From assembly GCF_000153045.1 (NCBI RefSeq), contig NZ_CH724159.1:351259-415258 (forward strand): a DNA stretch of 64,000 nucleotides. Direction: 5' to 3'. This document shows, piece by piece, positions 35,915 to 44,250 of this stretch. A model generated the notes under the pieces. That model saw nothing but the letters and a program-made list of their open reading frames with translations. It was not told the DNA's origin and did not search any database. Origin of the DNA: Synechococcus sp. WH 5701. GTDB taxonomy: Bacteria; Cyanobacteriota; Cyanobacteriia; PCC-6307; Cyanobiaceae. Positions within the stretch are counted from its first letter, which is position 1. The number at the start of each line of letters is the position of its first letter. The translations under genes were made by a program, and so were the position numbers.

Positions 35915-36430
35915 ATGCGTCCTATGTCCGTCTTCTGTCCCGCGATAAGCCTCAAGACTCGTCAGCGCTGGCTGGCCCTGCTCCTGCTCGGCGGCGGCCT
36001 ACTGCTGGCAGGCCCGCGGGCACTGGCGGATCAGGAGCCGGCAGGGGTCAAGGTGCAGACGCTGGTCCGCTCCGGTGAGGCATGGAACGGCACACCGCTG
36101 CCCCCTTATCCCAGAGGCGAGCCGGAAGTCACCGTGCTGCACATCACGATTCCTCCGGGGATGAAGCTGCCCATGCACATCCACCCAGTCATCAACGCCG
36201 GCATGCTGATCCGCGGGCAGCTGCTGGTGATCAGCGAGGCGGGTCCCAGCCTGCAGCTGAGGGCGGGGGACGGGCTGATCGAGATGGTGAATCAGCCCCA
36301 CTACGGCAGCAACAACGGCACGGAACCCGCCGAGATCGTGGTGGTTTATGCGGGGGTGAAGGGGAAGCCGTTCACCGTGCTCGAACCCGCCCCTAAAGCC
36401 GATTCGACTCCTGGCTCTCCAGCCCCATGA
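35915..36430 (+). CDS. Secreted cupin-domain protein
   Basis: 171 residues from ATG 35915 (MRPMSVFCP; ATG 35924 is an alternative). A signal peptide (about residues 18-35, WLALLLLGGGLLLAGPRALA) precedes a cupin core. The metal-site residues are visible in LPMHIHPVINAGMLIRGQL, and the second motif in GDGLIEMVNQPHYGSNNG. Such exported single-domain cupins are common and of unassigned substrate. Its GC is back at core level, unlike the cupin upstream. Confidence 0.75.
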   Translation: MRPMSVFCPAISLKTRQRWLALLLLGGGLLLAGPRALADQEPAGVKVQTLVRSGEAWNGTPLPPYPRGEPEVTVLHITIPPGMKLPMHIHPVINAGMLIRGQLLVISEAGPSLQLRAGDGLIEMVNQPHYGSNNGTEPAEIVVVYAGVKGKPFTVLEPAPKADSTPGSPAP

Positions 36431-36575
36431 CCGCTGGCTGGCCCGTTTCTTCAGGAGGTCCGGGTATTCAAGGCAGCGTCTTGTACGGGATGTGAAGCCA
36501 TGGCTGGCATCTTGTATGGATCTAGCTAATTGTGAGATGGGCCCACAGCGCCCACTATCGCTGGAGACAGCCGTC

Positions 36576-36893
36576 ATGCAGATCCAAGTGAACACAGACA
36601 AGAATATCTCAGGGCACGAGGCTCTGGCTCAGAATGTCGAAGACACTCTTCATCAAGTTCTAGCGCGCTTCGCTGATCACATCACCAGGCTGGAAGTGCA
36701 CCTCAGCGACGAGGATAGTACATCGAAGACAGGCACAATTGACAAGCGATGCTTGCTTGAGGCGCGGCTGGCGGGACGCGAGCCGACAGCCGTGAGCGAC
36801 CTGGCCCGTACAACTGAGCAGGCAGTAACCGGAGCTGCTCATAAGATGGTGAGCCTGCTTGACAGTGAATTGGGTAAGCTTGGTAGGCACTAG
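36576..36893 (+). CDS. HPF/RaiA-like ribosome-associated protein
   Basis: The 105-residue protein starts at ATG 36576. The S30AE-like fold is suggested by MQIQVNTDKNISGHEALAQNVEDTLHQVLARFADHITRLEVHLSDE and the later LEARLAGREPTAVSDLARTTEQAVTGAAHKM. It lacks the long C-terminal dimerisation domain of cyanobacterial LrtA, so it resembles the short proteobacterial type. It is likely an extra, acquired copy. An attC-like remnant begins about 35 nt after its stop. Confidence 0.7.
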   Translation: MQIQVNTDKNISGHEALAQNVEDTLHQVLARFADHITRLEVHLSDEDSTSKTGTIDKRCLLEARLAGREPTAVSDLARTTEQAVTGAAHKMVSLLDSELGKLGRH

Positions 36894-36924
36894 GGTGTCC
36901 ATGTTGGCCTGTCAGTCATGGGCC

Positions 36925-37006
36925 CAGGTTCAGGATCCGGCGGTCGGGCTCAGACGTTTAGGGTGCATGAACAGAACTACTTCCCACCGCTGATCTTGAG
37001 CAGACT
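36925..37006 (+). mobile_element. attC-like remnant E, homologous to site A
   Basis: TCAGGATC-c-GGCGG (36930-36943) pairs with CCGCTGATCTTGA (36987-36999) with two mismatches and the same unpaired C as site A. The 15-mer CCGCTGATCTTGAGC is shared exactly with site A, and the arm-to-arm length (about 70 nt) is the same. The R boxes are degraded (CCAGG, AGACTG). Confidence 0.4.
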
Positions 37007-37038
37007 GATCAGCCGATGCCGATGGCCGCGATGGTGGC

Positions 37039-37428
37039 TCAAGCCGCTTCCAAGCCCAGGTGATCCACGTAGGGCTGGAAGTCGCGATCGCTGAACAGCA
37101 GGGGCACAGTCGCCTCGATGCAGGCGGTGGCGATGATTCCGTCGATCGTTTTGCGCACCGTGATGCCCCGACTGCGCAGGCTGCGGTAGTTCTCCGCCGC
37201 CTTGTAGGCGTTCTGGGGCCCGAGCATCGCCAGCATGGGGATGGCGCGAAACAACTGGCGGGCTGTGGCGACATCTCGGTCGTGGCGGAAGCCCTGCAGC
37301 ACCTCCACCAGGATCAGATCACCGATCGCCACCGGCGTGCTGCCCAGCAGGCCATCCAGGCGCTCCACCTCGGGGGTGCTGACGCCATTGAAGAAGTCGA
37401 TCCAGACCGATGAATCGACAACGATCAC
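37039..37428 (-). CDS. vapC: PIN-domain RNase toxin (VapC-like)
   Basis: 129 residues. The PIN acidic residues are visible in VVDSSVWIDFF (Asp near residue 5), LILVEVLQG (Glu), RKTIDGIIA (Asp) and SDRDFQPY (Asp). VapC toxins cleave tRNA or rRNA under stress. Its start overlaps the antitoxin stop by 4 nt. Base composition is close to core. Confidence 0.9.
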   Translation of the reverse strand: MIVVDSSVWIDFFNGVSTPEVERLDGLLGSTPVAIGDLILVEVLQGFRHDRDVATARQLFRAIPMLAMLGPQNAYKAAENYRSLRSRGITVRKTIDGIIATACIEATVPLLFSDRDFQPYVDHLGLEAA

Positions 37429-37643
37429 GCTGACTCGGCCTCTGCAGGGGACTGGTCCTGGCGGAGGCTCTCCAGGTTGCCCTCCCAGGACAGCCGGCCT
37501 CGGAAGGCCCTGATGCGCTTCTGCTGTTCCAGCCTCACGAGGGTGCGCAGGCCGATCTCGACGGCTTCCCTCTTGGTGCGGGCGCCACTGGCCTGCATCG
37601 CATCGCGCATCAGCTGGTCGTCGATGACGATGTTCGTGCGCAT
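37425..37643 (-). CDS. vapB: VapB-type antitoxin
   Basis: The 72-residue protein starts at MRTNIVIDDQLMRDAMQASGART, a ribbon-helix-helix head of the VapB/DUF2191 kind (TKREAVEIGLRTLVRLEQQKRI). The C-terminal tail (RGRLSWEGNLESLRQDQ) would occupy the VapC active site. A good Shine-Dalgarno AGGGAGG sits 7 nt before the ATG, and a perfect inverted repeat lies just upstream. Confidence 0.88.
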   Translation of the reverse strand: MRTNIVIDDQLMRDAMQASGARTKREAVEIGLRTLVRLEQQKRIRAFRGRLSWEGNLESLRQDQSPAEAESA

Positions 37644-37656
37644 GGCCGGCCTCCCT

Positions 37657-37688
37657 GATGTGTAGAGCGTTGACATGTTATACACATC
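37657..37688 (-). promoter_or_regulatory. vapBC operator-promoter
   Basis: GATGTGTA (37657-37664) and TACACATC (37681-37688) form a perfect 8-bp inverted repeat with a 16-nt centre, 14-45 nt upstream of vapB. A -10-like TATAAC (minus strand, 37682-37677) is inside it. This suits autorepression by the VapB ribbon-helix-helix. Confidence 0.6.
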
Positions 37689-37885
37689 TTGATTGCTCGC
37701 GCTGGCGGCCAGCTTGCGCGCCAGCGCAAGGGCCCCTTCGGCGGGCATGAAGCGGGGCTTTTTGACGGGACGGCCGGGAGCGGCCGTAGTGCTGGGTGAT
37801 GCGCTTCTCCATCCCGATCGCATGGGCAGCTGCAAAGGCCAGGTCAGAGAACCCGGCCAGGGCAAGCAAATGCAGGGGCGATGAC

Positions 37886-38035
37886 TTACTCCCCGTCCCC
37901 CAGGAAGATCAGCGAGTCCCGGTTCACCCACAGCACCCGGCCGCTCTGGCCTGGGTAGCCCACCCTGCACCAGGTGCCCTGGCTGTTTGAGGTGCACGCC
38001 AGCTTGTCGAGCGTTTCCCCCGCCACCAGCAGGCC
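37886..38035 (-). pseudogene. SH3-like domain fragment
   Basis: The frame reads GLLVAGETLDKLACTSNSQGTWCRVGYPGQSGRVLWVNRDSL, a typical bacterial SH3-type repeat with two Cys. It has no plausible start and no signal peptide, because upstream it runs under the + strand gene at 38036. It looks like the 3' end of a lost secreted SH3 protein. The 37689-37885 stretch before it holds no gene I can support. Confidence 0.35.
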
Positions 38036-38326
38036 ATGACACACCCGGACATCCCTGCCCTGGAGGCCCTCAGCCGCGACTACAGCGAGACGCCCCGGCG
38101 GGTGCTGTTTGTGCTGGGTTCCGGGAAGAGCCCAGCGGTGGAGGTGTTTGAGGCTGCAGCGCAGCAGCGCTCCACCAGCATCGATCCCCAGCACCTGGCG
38201 GAGATGGCCGCCGGCAGGCGCCGCTCGCTGACGCTCTGCACCCCGATGCAGATGGTGCCTGAGATCGTGCGCTCGCTTGCCCACAGCAATGTGGCCGTGT
38301 ACCAGGTGCAGCTGCTGGAGGAGTGA
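38036..38326 (+). CDS. Hypothetical 96-residue protein
   Basis: The soluble ORF starts MTHPDIPALEALSRDYSETPRRVLFVLGSGKSP. The FVLGSGKSP stretch looks like a phosphate-binding loop but is not a full Walker A. The rest is helical (VEVFEAAAQQRSTSIDPQHLAEM). I do not recognise a family. GC and codon use match the core. Confidence 0.45.
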   Translation: MTHPDIPALEALSRDYSETPRRVLFVLGSGKSPAVEVFEAAAQQRSTSIDPQHLAEMAAGRRRSLTLCTPMQMVPEIVRSLAHSNVAVYQVQLLEE

Positions 38327-38334
38327 GCCCAGAC

Positions 38335-38688
38335 TCACTCCATCGTGCGCACGGGGGTGGTGCACCAGCGGCTGCGGCCGATGCCGGCAGCACTCTGGAA
38401 GCGATCGTCGCGGAAGTCCGCTCGGCCGGTTCTGGGCTCAATGCGGGCCACCCGCCAGAGCTCCTGCTCGCAGTTGATCGTGACGGTGATGCGGGTGCCG
38501 TCGGTGGCGTTGATCCGCACGAAGCGCACACCGTCGTAGAGGCCCAGGGGCTGGCCGCCCGCTGCCTGAAGCAGCACCGCCAGGTTGCTGCCTGCCGGGG
38601 CTGCCAATGCGGCAGCCGGGTGGCTGACAAGGCAGCCGGCGATGGCCGTGAGCAGCAGGGGGAGACGGCGTGAGAGCAATCTGGTCAT
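38335..38688 (-). CDS. Small secreted protein, unknown
   Basis: 117 residues from MTRLLSRRLPLLLTAIAGCLVSHPAAALAAPAG, a clear signal peptide. The mature part contains VRFVRINATDGTRITVTINCEQELWRVARIEPR and a second Cys near the end (RWCTTPVRTME), suggesting a disulfide in the periplasm. Family not recognised. Its start codon overlaps the start of a small + strand ORF. Confidence 0.6.
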   Translation of the reverse strand: MTRLLSRRLPLLLTAIAGCLVSHPAAALAAPAGSNLAVLLQAAGGQPLGLYDGVRFVRINATDGTRITVTINCEQELWRVARIEPRTGRADFRDDRFQSAAGIGRSRWCTTPVRTME

Positions 38689-38782
38689 GGCGAGGAGAGG
38701 CGGCGTGCTGGGCAGCATTGTGGTGGTCACCCTCGGTGCCGTGATCCCGCTGGTGATCCTGCGGCTGCTCAAGCGCGCCTGA
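38687..38782 (+). CDS. Putative 31-residue membrane peptide
   Basis: ATG 38687 reads MARRGGVLGSIVVVTLGAV and then IPLVILRLLKRA: a basic head, one transmembrane helix and a basic tail. Its ATG and the ATG of the minus-strand secreted protein share the CATG at 38686-38689. It has the composition of genuine small membrane proteins, but at this length it could be chance. Confidence 0.3.
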   Translation: MARRGGVLGSIVVVTLGAVIPLVILRLLKRA

Positions 38783-38818
38783 ACACTAAAGGCCTGAAGG
38801 CCAGGTCGCCAAAGGAAA

Positions 38819-38849
38819 ACCCCCCTGTGGCTTGAGGGCTACGGGGGGT
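38819..38849 (-). terminator. Rho-independent terminator after the 38.9-kb secreted protein
   Basis: On the minus strand ACCCCCC...GGGGGGT forms a 7-bp stem followed by TTTTCC. It lies about 60 nt after the stop of the minus-strand gene at 38910. Confidence 0.6.
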
Positions 38850-38909
38850 GCGATCAAAGGGTGATCCAGTTGCTGCTACTGCATCGACTGCAATTGATCC
38901 AGCAGCTGG

Positions 38910-39647
38910 TCAGTTGCAGTCGCTTTTCTTGGTGTAGGTGATCGACTGATAACGGCCGTCGGTGGTGCGAATCGTCACGCAGTTGTTCGTGGAGGGCTGC
39001 TCCCAGTAGGTGAAGGAACTGTCGGCCAGCTTGGTGCCACCGCGGTAGGTGTAGCCCTTCGACGTCAGGGTTCCTTCGGCCTGGCCCCCTTTGGCGCCCA
39101 CCAGGGATTGCAGATCGGAGACCGGAGCGCCCTCCCGGGCCGGCTCGGTCGTGGTGATGGGCTTGCCGGAGATCAGACCGCCGATCAGGGCGCCCACCGC
39201 GGCACCCAGGAGTGTGCTGGAATCAGCCTTCTGGGCGGAATCCTCGAAACGGGCGTCGGGGTTCTCGACACGGTCGAGCCGAACGGAGAGCTTGCGGGGT
39301 TCCCCGTCGTTCCAGCTGAACACCTCATGGTCCGACTGGGCGCTGTGAATGACGCTGCGAATTCCGTCGTAGGTCTGCACACTCAGCGCCTGCACATTAG
39401 GACCCGAGAAGCTGAACTCAGTGCCGTCATCGAGCTTCACGACATAGGCATCGGTGTTGCCTGCCTTTTTGTGCTTGAAGGTGCAGTGTCCATTGAAGGC
39501 TGCGTAGCCACCGGTCATGAGCTTGCAACGGCCCTGGGCCCTGACCAGCACCTCGGCCATGGCCGCCGGGGCGAAGGGGGCGGACAGGCCCGCCAGGAGA
39601 AGGCCAGCGCCGAGGGCTGCAGAGGTTTGACGAAAGCTGCGAACCAT
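38910..39647 (-). CDS. Secreted protein with glycine-zipper segment, unknown
   Basis: 245 residues. A signal peptide (about residues 10-30, ending in AMAEV) is followed by a Cys-containing domain (GRCKLMTGGYAAFNGHCTFKHKK). A hydrophobic glycine-rich segment (LLGAAVGALIGGLISG, about residue 150) recalls glycine-zipper outer-membrane or periplasmic proteins. Two further Cys are at the end (NNCVTIRTT, KKSDCN). I do not recognise the family. Confidence 0.65.
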   Translation of the reverse strand: MVRSFRQTSAALGAGLLLAGLSAPFAPAAMAEVLVRAQGRCKLMTGGYAAFNGHCTFKHKKAGNTDAYVVKLDDGTEFSFSGPNVQALSVQTYDGIRSVIHSAQSDHEVFSWNDGEPRKLSVRLDRVENPDARFEDSAQKADSSTLLGAAVGALIGGLISGKPITTTEPAREGAPVSDLQSLVGAKGGQAEGTLTSKGYTYRGGTKLADSSFTYWEQPSTNNCVTIRTTDGRYQSITYTKKSDCN

Positions 39648-39752
39648 AGTTAATGCTGAAAGTGAAATTCTGATCAGACCGCCTCATTGACAGTCCACGT
39701 TTGACGCATAACACACGCTTCAGGGCTAGGCCAAGCCGATTGGACCCTTTGC

Positions 39753-40046
39753 TCACCGACTTGCCCCGATGGTTCCCCTGATCAAACCGAACAGCGTCAG
39801 CGCGGCCAGCAGCGGCCAGATCAGCAGCAGATCCACCCGGATGTTGGCCTCAGGCGTGCGGAGCTGCACCAGAGCCTCCCAGGCGGCATACACCCCCCAG
39901 GCCAGGGAGGCCCACAGCAGGGGGCGGGCTGACGGCCCGCTGACGGCACCGGAGAAGCGCAGCACGGACCAGCCAGCAAGCAGGACCAGGGCCACGATCA
40001 GAATGTGGCCGGGTTGTCCGACCAGGACTTCAGTGAGGAGGGCCAC
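39753..40046 (-). CDS. Small polytopic membrane protein, unknown
   Basis: 97 residues with three hydrophobic segments (HILIVALVLLAGWSVL, LLWASLAWGVYAAWEAL, IRVDLLLIWPLLAALTLFGLI). The layout suggests a small inner-membrane protein. Similar three-helix proteins are common as unassigned ORFs. It precedes the secreted protein gene at 38910 by about 100 nt on the same strand. Confidence 0.6.
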   Translation of the reverse strand: MALLTEVLVGQPGHILIVALVLLAGWSVLRFSGAVSGPSARPLLWASLAWGVYAAWEALVQLRTPEANIRVDLLLIWPLLAALTLFGLIRGTIGASR

Positions 40047-40403
40047 CGTTCACTACCGAGGGCTCCCACAGGAGCGTGAGAGTTTCCTTACCTAGAACAG
40101 AATGCCGCCACAAGCGAGAAGGCACTGATGCAGTTGCCCATCCTTGACCAGGAACGAGCTGATGAACGGTGCCTTGGAGGCCTGGCTGGTCAGGGCACTG
40201 CGCCAGGCCGGGCGGCCCACAGTGGGTGCTGGCCTAGTGAGCGACGCACCGGAGTTCTCCCTAGGAGCGGCGACAGCAATGCCAATCCCACCGGTGGCAC
40301 CCGCCAGGTGACCTACAAGCTGGTGCCGGGCGAGGCGATGGGGCAACTCGAGCCGGTGCGGTCCACCCAGTTCTGAGCAGAAGGCAGCCAGGCCTTGCCT
40401 GGA
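40047..40403. other. Gap without a convincing gene
   Basis: A + strand frame (40128-40376) ends in TYKLVPGEAMGQLEPVRSTQF and a minus frame overlaps it. Neither shows a family pattern or a clear start. I see no repeat or RNA structure. Confidence 0.35.
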
Positions 40404-41141
40404 TCAGAGGCCGCGTGGCGGCGCGGCGATGGCGGGCCTGTCGCAGGGCAGGGGATGGGTGGGGCTGGCGTCGTCGTCGGTGTTGAGCATGGCCACGCCC
40501 GGGAGGGCGCTGCGCAGGGGTTCAGCCGGGGGCGTTGAAGGATTGCTCGGATAGCCGCGGCCGTTGAAGGGCAGACGGGCGTAGTAGCCGTGGCCCGCAT
40601 CGATCCGCACCCGGCTGATCAGGTCTCTCCAGCCGTTGTGGCGCTGGTCGCTCACCACCAGCGGCGGCTTGAACAGCGACATCTGTGACACCAGGCGCAG
40701 ACCCTTGCCTTTGGGTCCGCTCTGGAACACATAGGCGTTGCAGCCGCCGGTGCCGCAGGTGTAAGGGCCGATGACGGTGGCCACCAGCTCGTCCTGCCGG
40801 TCTCCGTTCAGGTCGATGCGGTTGTAGGCATAGCGCAAGGGGCCCGCCGCCCGACAGGCGTTGCGGCGCTGATGGATCTCGGCCTGACGCCATTCCGCCG
40901 TACCCGGGTCGGGCCCATGGCCCTGGTCGTCCAGCACCGATACGGGAAACAACTCCTGTTGCAGCGCCTCTTCCAGGACGCGGTTCGCTGTGGCGATCGG
41001 AGCCACGATCTGACGGATCCGGGGGGCTGGACCGCTCAGCTGGGCTGATGCGTTCTGCAGGGTTCCGGCCAGCGCCAGCAGGGCGGCAGCGGTGCCCAGG
41101 GCCGCCGGGCCGATCCGGAAATGCGGGATGCCAGGGGCCAT
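40404..41141 (-). CDS. Secreted protein of unknown function
   Basis: 245 residues from ATG 41141 (MAPGIPHFRIGPAALG). The longer upstream frame runs into dnaG and is not used. After a signal peptide (about residues 12-31), the region DLNGDRQDELVATVIGPYTCGTGGCNAYVFQSG suggests a Ca-binding or lipoprotein-like beta fold with a paired Cys loop. A low-complexity Pro-rich tail follows. It lies 28 nt downstream of dnaG on the same strand. Confidence 0.7.
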   Translation of the reverse strand: MAPGIPHFRIGPAALGTAAALLALAGTLQNASAQLSGPAPRIRQIVAPIATANRVLEEALQQELFPVSVLDDQGHGPDPGTAEWRQAEIHQRRNACRAAGPLRYAYNRIDLNGDRQDELVATVIGPYTCGTGGCNAYVFQSGPKGKGLRLVSQMSLFKPPLVVSDQRHNGWRDLISRVRIDAGHGYYARLPFNGRGYPSNPSTPPAEPLRSALPGVAMLNTDDDASPTHPLPCDRPAIAAPPRGL

Positions 41142-41169
41142 GGGGTTGCGGGGCGAAGGCGAGTGCAGC

Positions 41170-43242
41170 TCAGCTGGCCAGCCGCGCCGCCGCCAGGGGA
41201 TCGGCGCAGCGCTGCTGGTCGAGGTGGCTGATGTGTCGCCGTTCGTTGTAGTACAGCTCCTGGAAGCGCAGGGCATCGCCGTTCAGTTCGCTGAACATCG
41301 AATCGATCCTGCTTTCCATGCTCAGGGCAGCGGCGGCGCTGGCCTCCGCCTCACTCTCCTCCAGCAGCCGGGCGATGCAGCGCTCCAGCGTTTCCAGCCG
41401 CTGAGACCCCCAGGCATCAAGCAGATGGCGGCAGCGCTTGAGGCTGCGCTGACGCTCCAGCACCGCCGTGGTGCCGCGCAGCTGCAGCAGGGGTTCAGCC
41501 AGGGCCATGCGTTGCAGTTCGCTCGGCTCCAACAGGGGGGTGAGCCTGTTCAGCAGCTCGCTTTCCTCCACCAGCAGCCGGTCGCTCAGGAGACGCGGCA
41601 GATCCAGATCGGCCAGATCGTCGCCCGGATCGCTGCCCCGGTTGATCGCCTCCAGCCGGCCGACGCCGAGGTTGTCTTCTTCCAGTTCGCTGATGCTTGC
41701 CCAGAGCAGGCGGTGGTGGGCGATGGCGAAATCCTCCAGCTCCCGCTGGCGCAGCTCCCGCCTGATGGCGCCGCGGTGGCGGCCGGCATGCAGGTAGAGC
41801 CGCAGCAGCTCCGCTTCGGCGCGCTCGCGCAGGCCGATCTCCCCGGGTTGCTCCCAGCGGCTGGCCCGGCCATGCCAGCGTTCCCCCTTCACCTGCTGGC
41901 GCAGGTCTTCCTCCAGCTTCTGGGCCAGCCGCGCCTGGCCACCGCTGAGCCGCTCGGCCACCTGCTGGAGGTAGTGGCTGCGCACGGCGCTCTGGGGCAG
42001 CTTGCCCAGCAGTTCCACCAGCGAGGCCACTGCCTGCTGGAACTGGTCGGAGCGGGCCAGATCCTTGCCCTCCAGCGCCTGCTCGATCTGCCAGTCGAGC
42101 CAGAGGGGTGCCCGCTCCAGCAGGGCCCGGTACTCCCCGGCACCATGCTGCTGGAGGAATTCATCGGGGTCCTTGCCGGCGGGCAGGTGCAGCACCCGCA
42201 GCTCCAGCTGACCCTGCAGCGCCTGCTGCTCCACCGCCCCGATCGCCCGCTGGGCGGCGCGCACGCCGGCACCGTCGGTGTCGAAATTGAGCACCAGGCG
42301 GCGGCTGTCGCAGCAGCGGCAGAGCTGGGTGATCTGCTGGCTGCTCAGGGCCGTGCCCAGCGACGCCACCGCATTGGTGATGCCGGCGGCATGGAGGGCG
42401 ATCACATCGAAGTAGCCCTCCACCACCACCGCCTGGTCGTCCTTGCGGATGGCGTTGCTGGCGCGATCCAGGCCGAACAGGTGCTTGCCCTTCTCAAACA
42501 CCTCCGTTTCCGGCGAGTTGAGGTATTTCGGCTCGCCGCCATCGAGGCTGCGTCCGCCGAAGCCGATCACCCGGCCCTGACGGTCGCGGATCGGCACCAT
42601 CACCCGGTGGCGGAAGCGGTCGTAGAAGCCGTCGCCGCCCTTGCGCGGCACCACCAGCCCGGCCGCCTCCAGCAGCTCCGGCGCCAGGTTCTCCACCTGG
42701 CCGAGGTGGTTGAGCAGACCGTCCCAGCGCTCGGGCGCATAGCCCAGGTCGAAGGCGTCGATCGTGCCCTCACTCAGACCCCGCTCCTTGCTGAGGTAGG
42801 CCAGGGCGCCGGCGCCTTCGGGGCTGCGCAGCTGGCTGCGGAACCAGCCCGCCGCCAGGCCGAGGGCGCGCAGCAACGCCTCACGGCGGGAGAGCTGCCT
42901 GCGCAGGCGCTCCTGCTGCGGTCCATCCAGCGTTTCCACCGGCAGCTGGTACTTGCGCGCCAGATCCAGCACCACCTCGCTGAAGCTGATGCGCTGCAGC
43001 TCCATCAGGAACTTGATGGCGTTGCCGCCGGCCCCGCAGGAGAAGCAGTAGTAGAACTGCTTGGCGGGCGACACCGTCATCGACGGCGACTTGTCGTCGT
43101 GGAAGGGGCAGATCCCCACGAACTCCCGCCCCTTCTTCTTGAGCACCACGTGCTCGCCCACCACATCAACGATGTCCGCGCGCTCCTTCACCGCTTCGAT
43201 CGTGCGGGGGTGGAGGCGGGCGTGGGGTTGGGACTGGCTCAA
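41170..43242 (-). CDS. dnaG: DNA primase DnaG
   Basis: 690 residues. The CHC2 zinc finger is visible as CPFHDDKSPS and YYCFSCGAGGN (residues 39-67). The TOPRIM core follows: VVVEGYFDVIALH and LNFDTDGAGVRAAQRAI, with PAGKDPDEFL. The C-terminal region is long and Glu/Arg-rich, with a helicase-binding role known from the family. It makes RNA primers at the replication fork. Confidence 0.97.
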   Translation of the reverse strand: MSQSQPHARLHPRTIEAVKERADIVDVVGEHVVLKKKGREFVGICPFHDDKSPSMTVSPAKQFYYCFSCGAGGNAIKFLMELQRISFSEVVLDLARKYQLPVETLDGPQQERLRRQLSRREALLRALGLAAGWFRSQLRSPEGAGALAYLSKERGLSEGTIDAFDLGYAPERWDGLLNHLGQVENLAPELLEAAGLVVPRKGGDGFYDRFRHRVMVPIRDRQGRVIGFGGRSLDGGEPKYLNSPETEVFEKGKHLFGLDRASNAIRKDDQAVVVEGYFDVIALHAAGITNAVASLGTALSSQQITQLCRCCDSRRLVLNFDTDGAGVRAAQRAIGAVEQQALQGQLELRVLHLPAGKDPDEFLQQHGAGEYRALLERAPLWLDWQIEQALEGKDLARSDQFQQAVASLVELLGKLPQSAVRSHYLQQVAERLSGGQARLAQKLEEDLRQQVKGERWHGRASRWEQPGEIGLRERAEAELLRLYLHAGRHRGAIRRELRQRELEDFAIAHHRLLWASISELEEDNLGVGRLEAINRGSDPGDDLADLDLPRLLSDRLLVEESELLNRLTPLLEPSELQRMALAEPLLQLRGTTAVLERQRSLKRCRHLLDAWGSQRLETLERCIARLLEESEAEASAAAALSMESRIDSMFSELNGDALRFQELYYNERRHISHLDQQRCADPLAAARLAS

Positions 43243-43318
43243 GGGATGGCGCTACCGCTGGGGTGGCTCTGGAGCCCATTCTGCCCCACCACACCAGAAG
43301 TGGTGCGTCTCCGATCCA

Positions 43319-44230
43319 GTGCAGCCCCCGGCCTGGCGGGCGGGCCTGTGGATGGTCGCCAGCGCCCTGGCCTTCAGCCTGATGGGGGTGTGCGTCAAGG
43401 CCCTGGGCGGCCGCCTGCCGGTGGCGGAGGTGGTGCTGGCGCGGGCGCTGGTGAGCCTGCTGATCAGCTGGTGGATGCTGCGGCGCGCCGGCCTCAACCC
43501 CTGGGGCCAGCGGCGGCGGTTGCTGGTGGGCCGCGGCATCCTCGGCACCGCAGGGCTCTATTGCGTCTACCTGGCCCTCACTGGCCTGCCGCTGGCGGTG
43601 GCCACGGTGCTGCAGTACCTGCACCCCACCTTCACGGCCCTGCTGGCCTGGCCGCTGCTGGCCGAGCGGCCGGGCTGGCGGGTGTGGGGCGCCGTGCTGC
43701 TGGGTTTTCTGGGGGTGGCGGTGCTGGCCGCTCCGGGCGGGGCCGGGGCGGTTGGTGCCGGTTTTGGCGCTGCGGCTGACGCTGGTCTGCCGGCCCTGCC
43801 GCTGCTGTTCGCCCTGGCCGGTGCCCTGCTCTCGGCCCTGGCCTACGTGAGCGTGCGCGCCCTGCGCAGCAGCGAGCATCCCCTGGTGGTGGTGTTCTAT
43901 TTCCCGCTGATGGCCCTGCCGCTCAGCCTGCCGCTGGTCTTGTTGCAGCCGGTGGCCCCCACGGCCGCTGAGCTCGGCTGGTTGCTGGGGGTGGGGGTCT
44001 TCACCCAGCTGGGGCAGATCGCACTCACCTACGGATTGATGGGCATGGCGGCCGCCCGGGCCACGGCCATCAGCTACGTGCAGGTGCCGCTGGCGGCGCT
44101 TTGGGGGGTGTGGTGGTTCGGCGAGACCGTGCCGGCCAGAGCCGGGTTATCGGCTCTGCTGGTGCTGCTGGCCACCCTGCTCAGCCTGCGGGCCAGTCCT
44201 GCCCCGGCCAGCCGCTCCGCCTCGACGTGA
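43319..44230 (+). CDS. EamA/DMT-family transporter
   Basis: About 303 residues from GTG 43319 (QPPAWRAGLWMVASALAFSLMGVCVKAL); ATG 43352 is a shorter option. Ten hydrophobic helices in two EamA repeats are visible; the pair marker RGILGTAGLYCVYLALTGLPLAVATVLQYLHPTF is typical. Substrates in this family are metabolites or amino acids and cannot be named here. It is divergent from dnaG. Confidence 0.85.
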   Translation: MQPPAWRAGLWMVASALAFSLMGVCVKALGGRLPVAEVVLARALVSLLISWWMLRRAGLNPWGQRRRLLVGRGILGTAGLYCVYLALTGLPLAVATVLQYLHPTFTALLAWPLLAERPGWRVWGAVLLGFLGVAVLAAPGGAGAVGAGFGAAADAGLPALPLLFALAGALLSALAYVSVRALRSSEHPLVVVFYFPLMALPLSLPLVLLQPVAPTAAELGWLLGVGVFTQLGQIALTYGLMGMAAARATAISYVQVPLAALWGVWWFGETVPARAGLSALLVLLATLLSLRASPAPASRSAST

Positions 44231-44250
44231 TTGGTCAGTTGTGGAGAGAG

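Noticed and set aside
36930-37274. Minus-strand frame overlapping vapC
   Set aside because: Cys/Arg/Pro-rich shadow; the PIN-domain gene in the other frame is clear.
41092-43779. 895-codon + strand frame over dnaG
   Set aside because: Antisense of dnaG; only its final part, from 43319 on in a related frame, encodes a real transporter.
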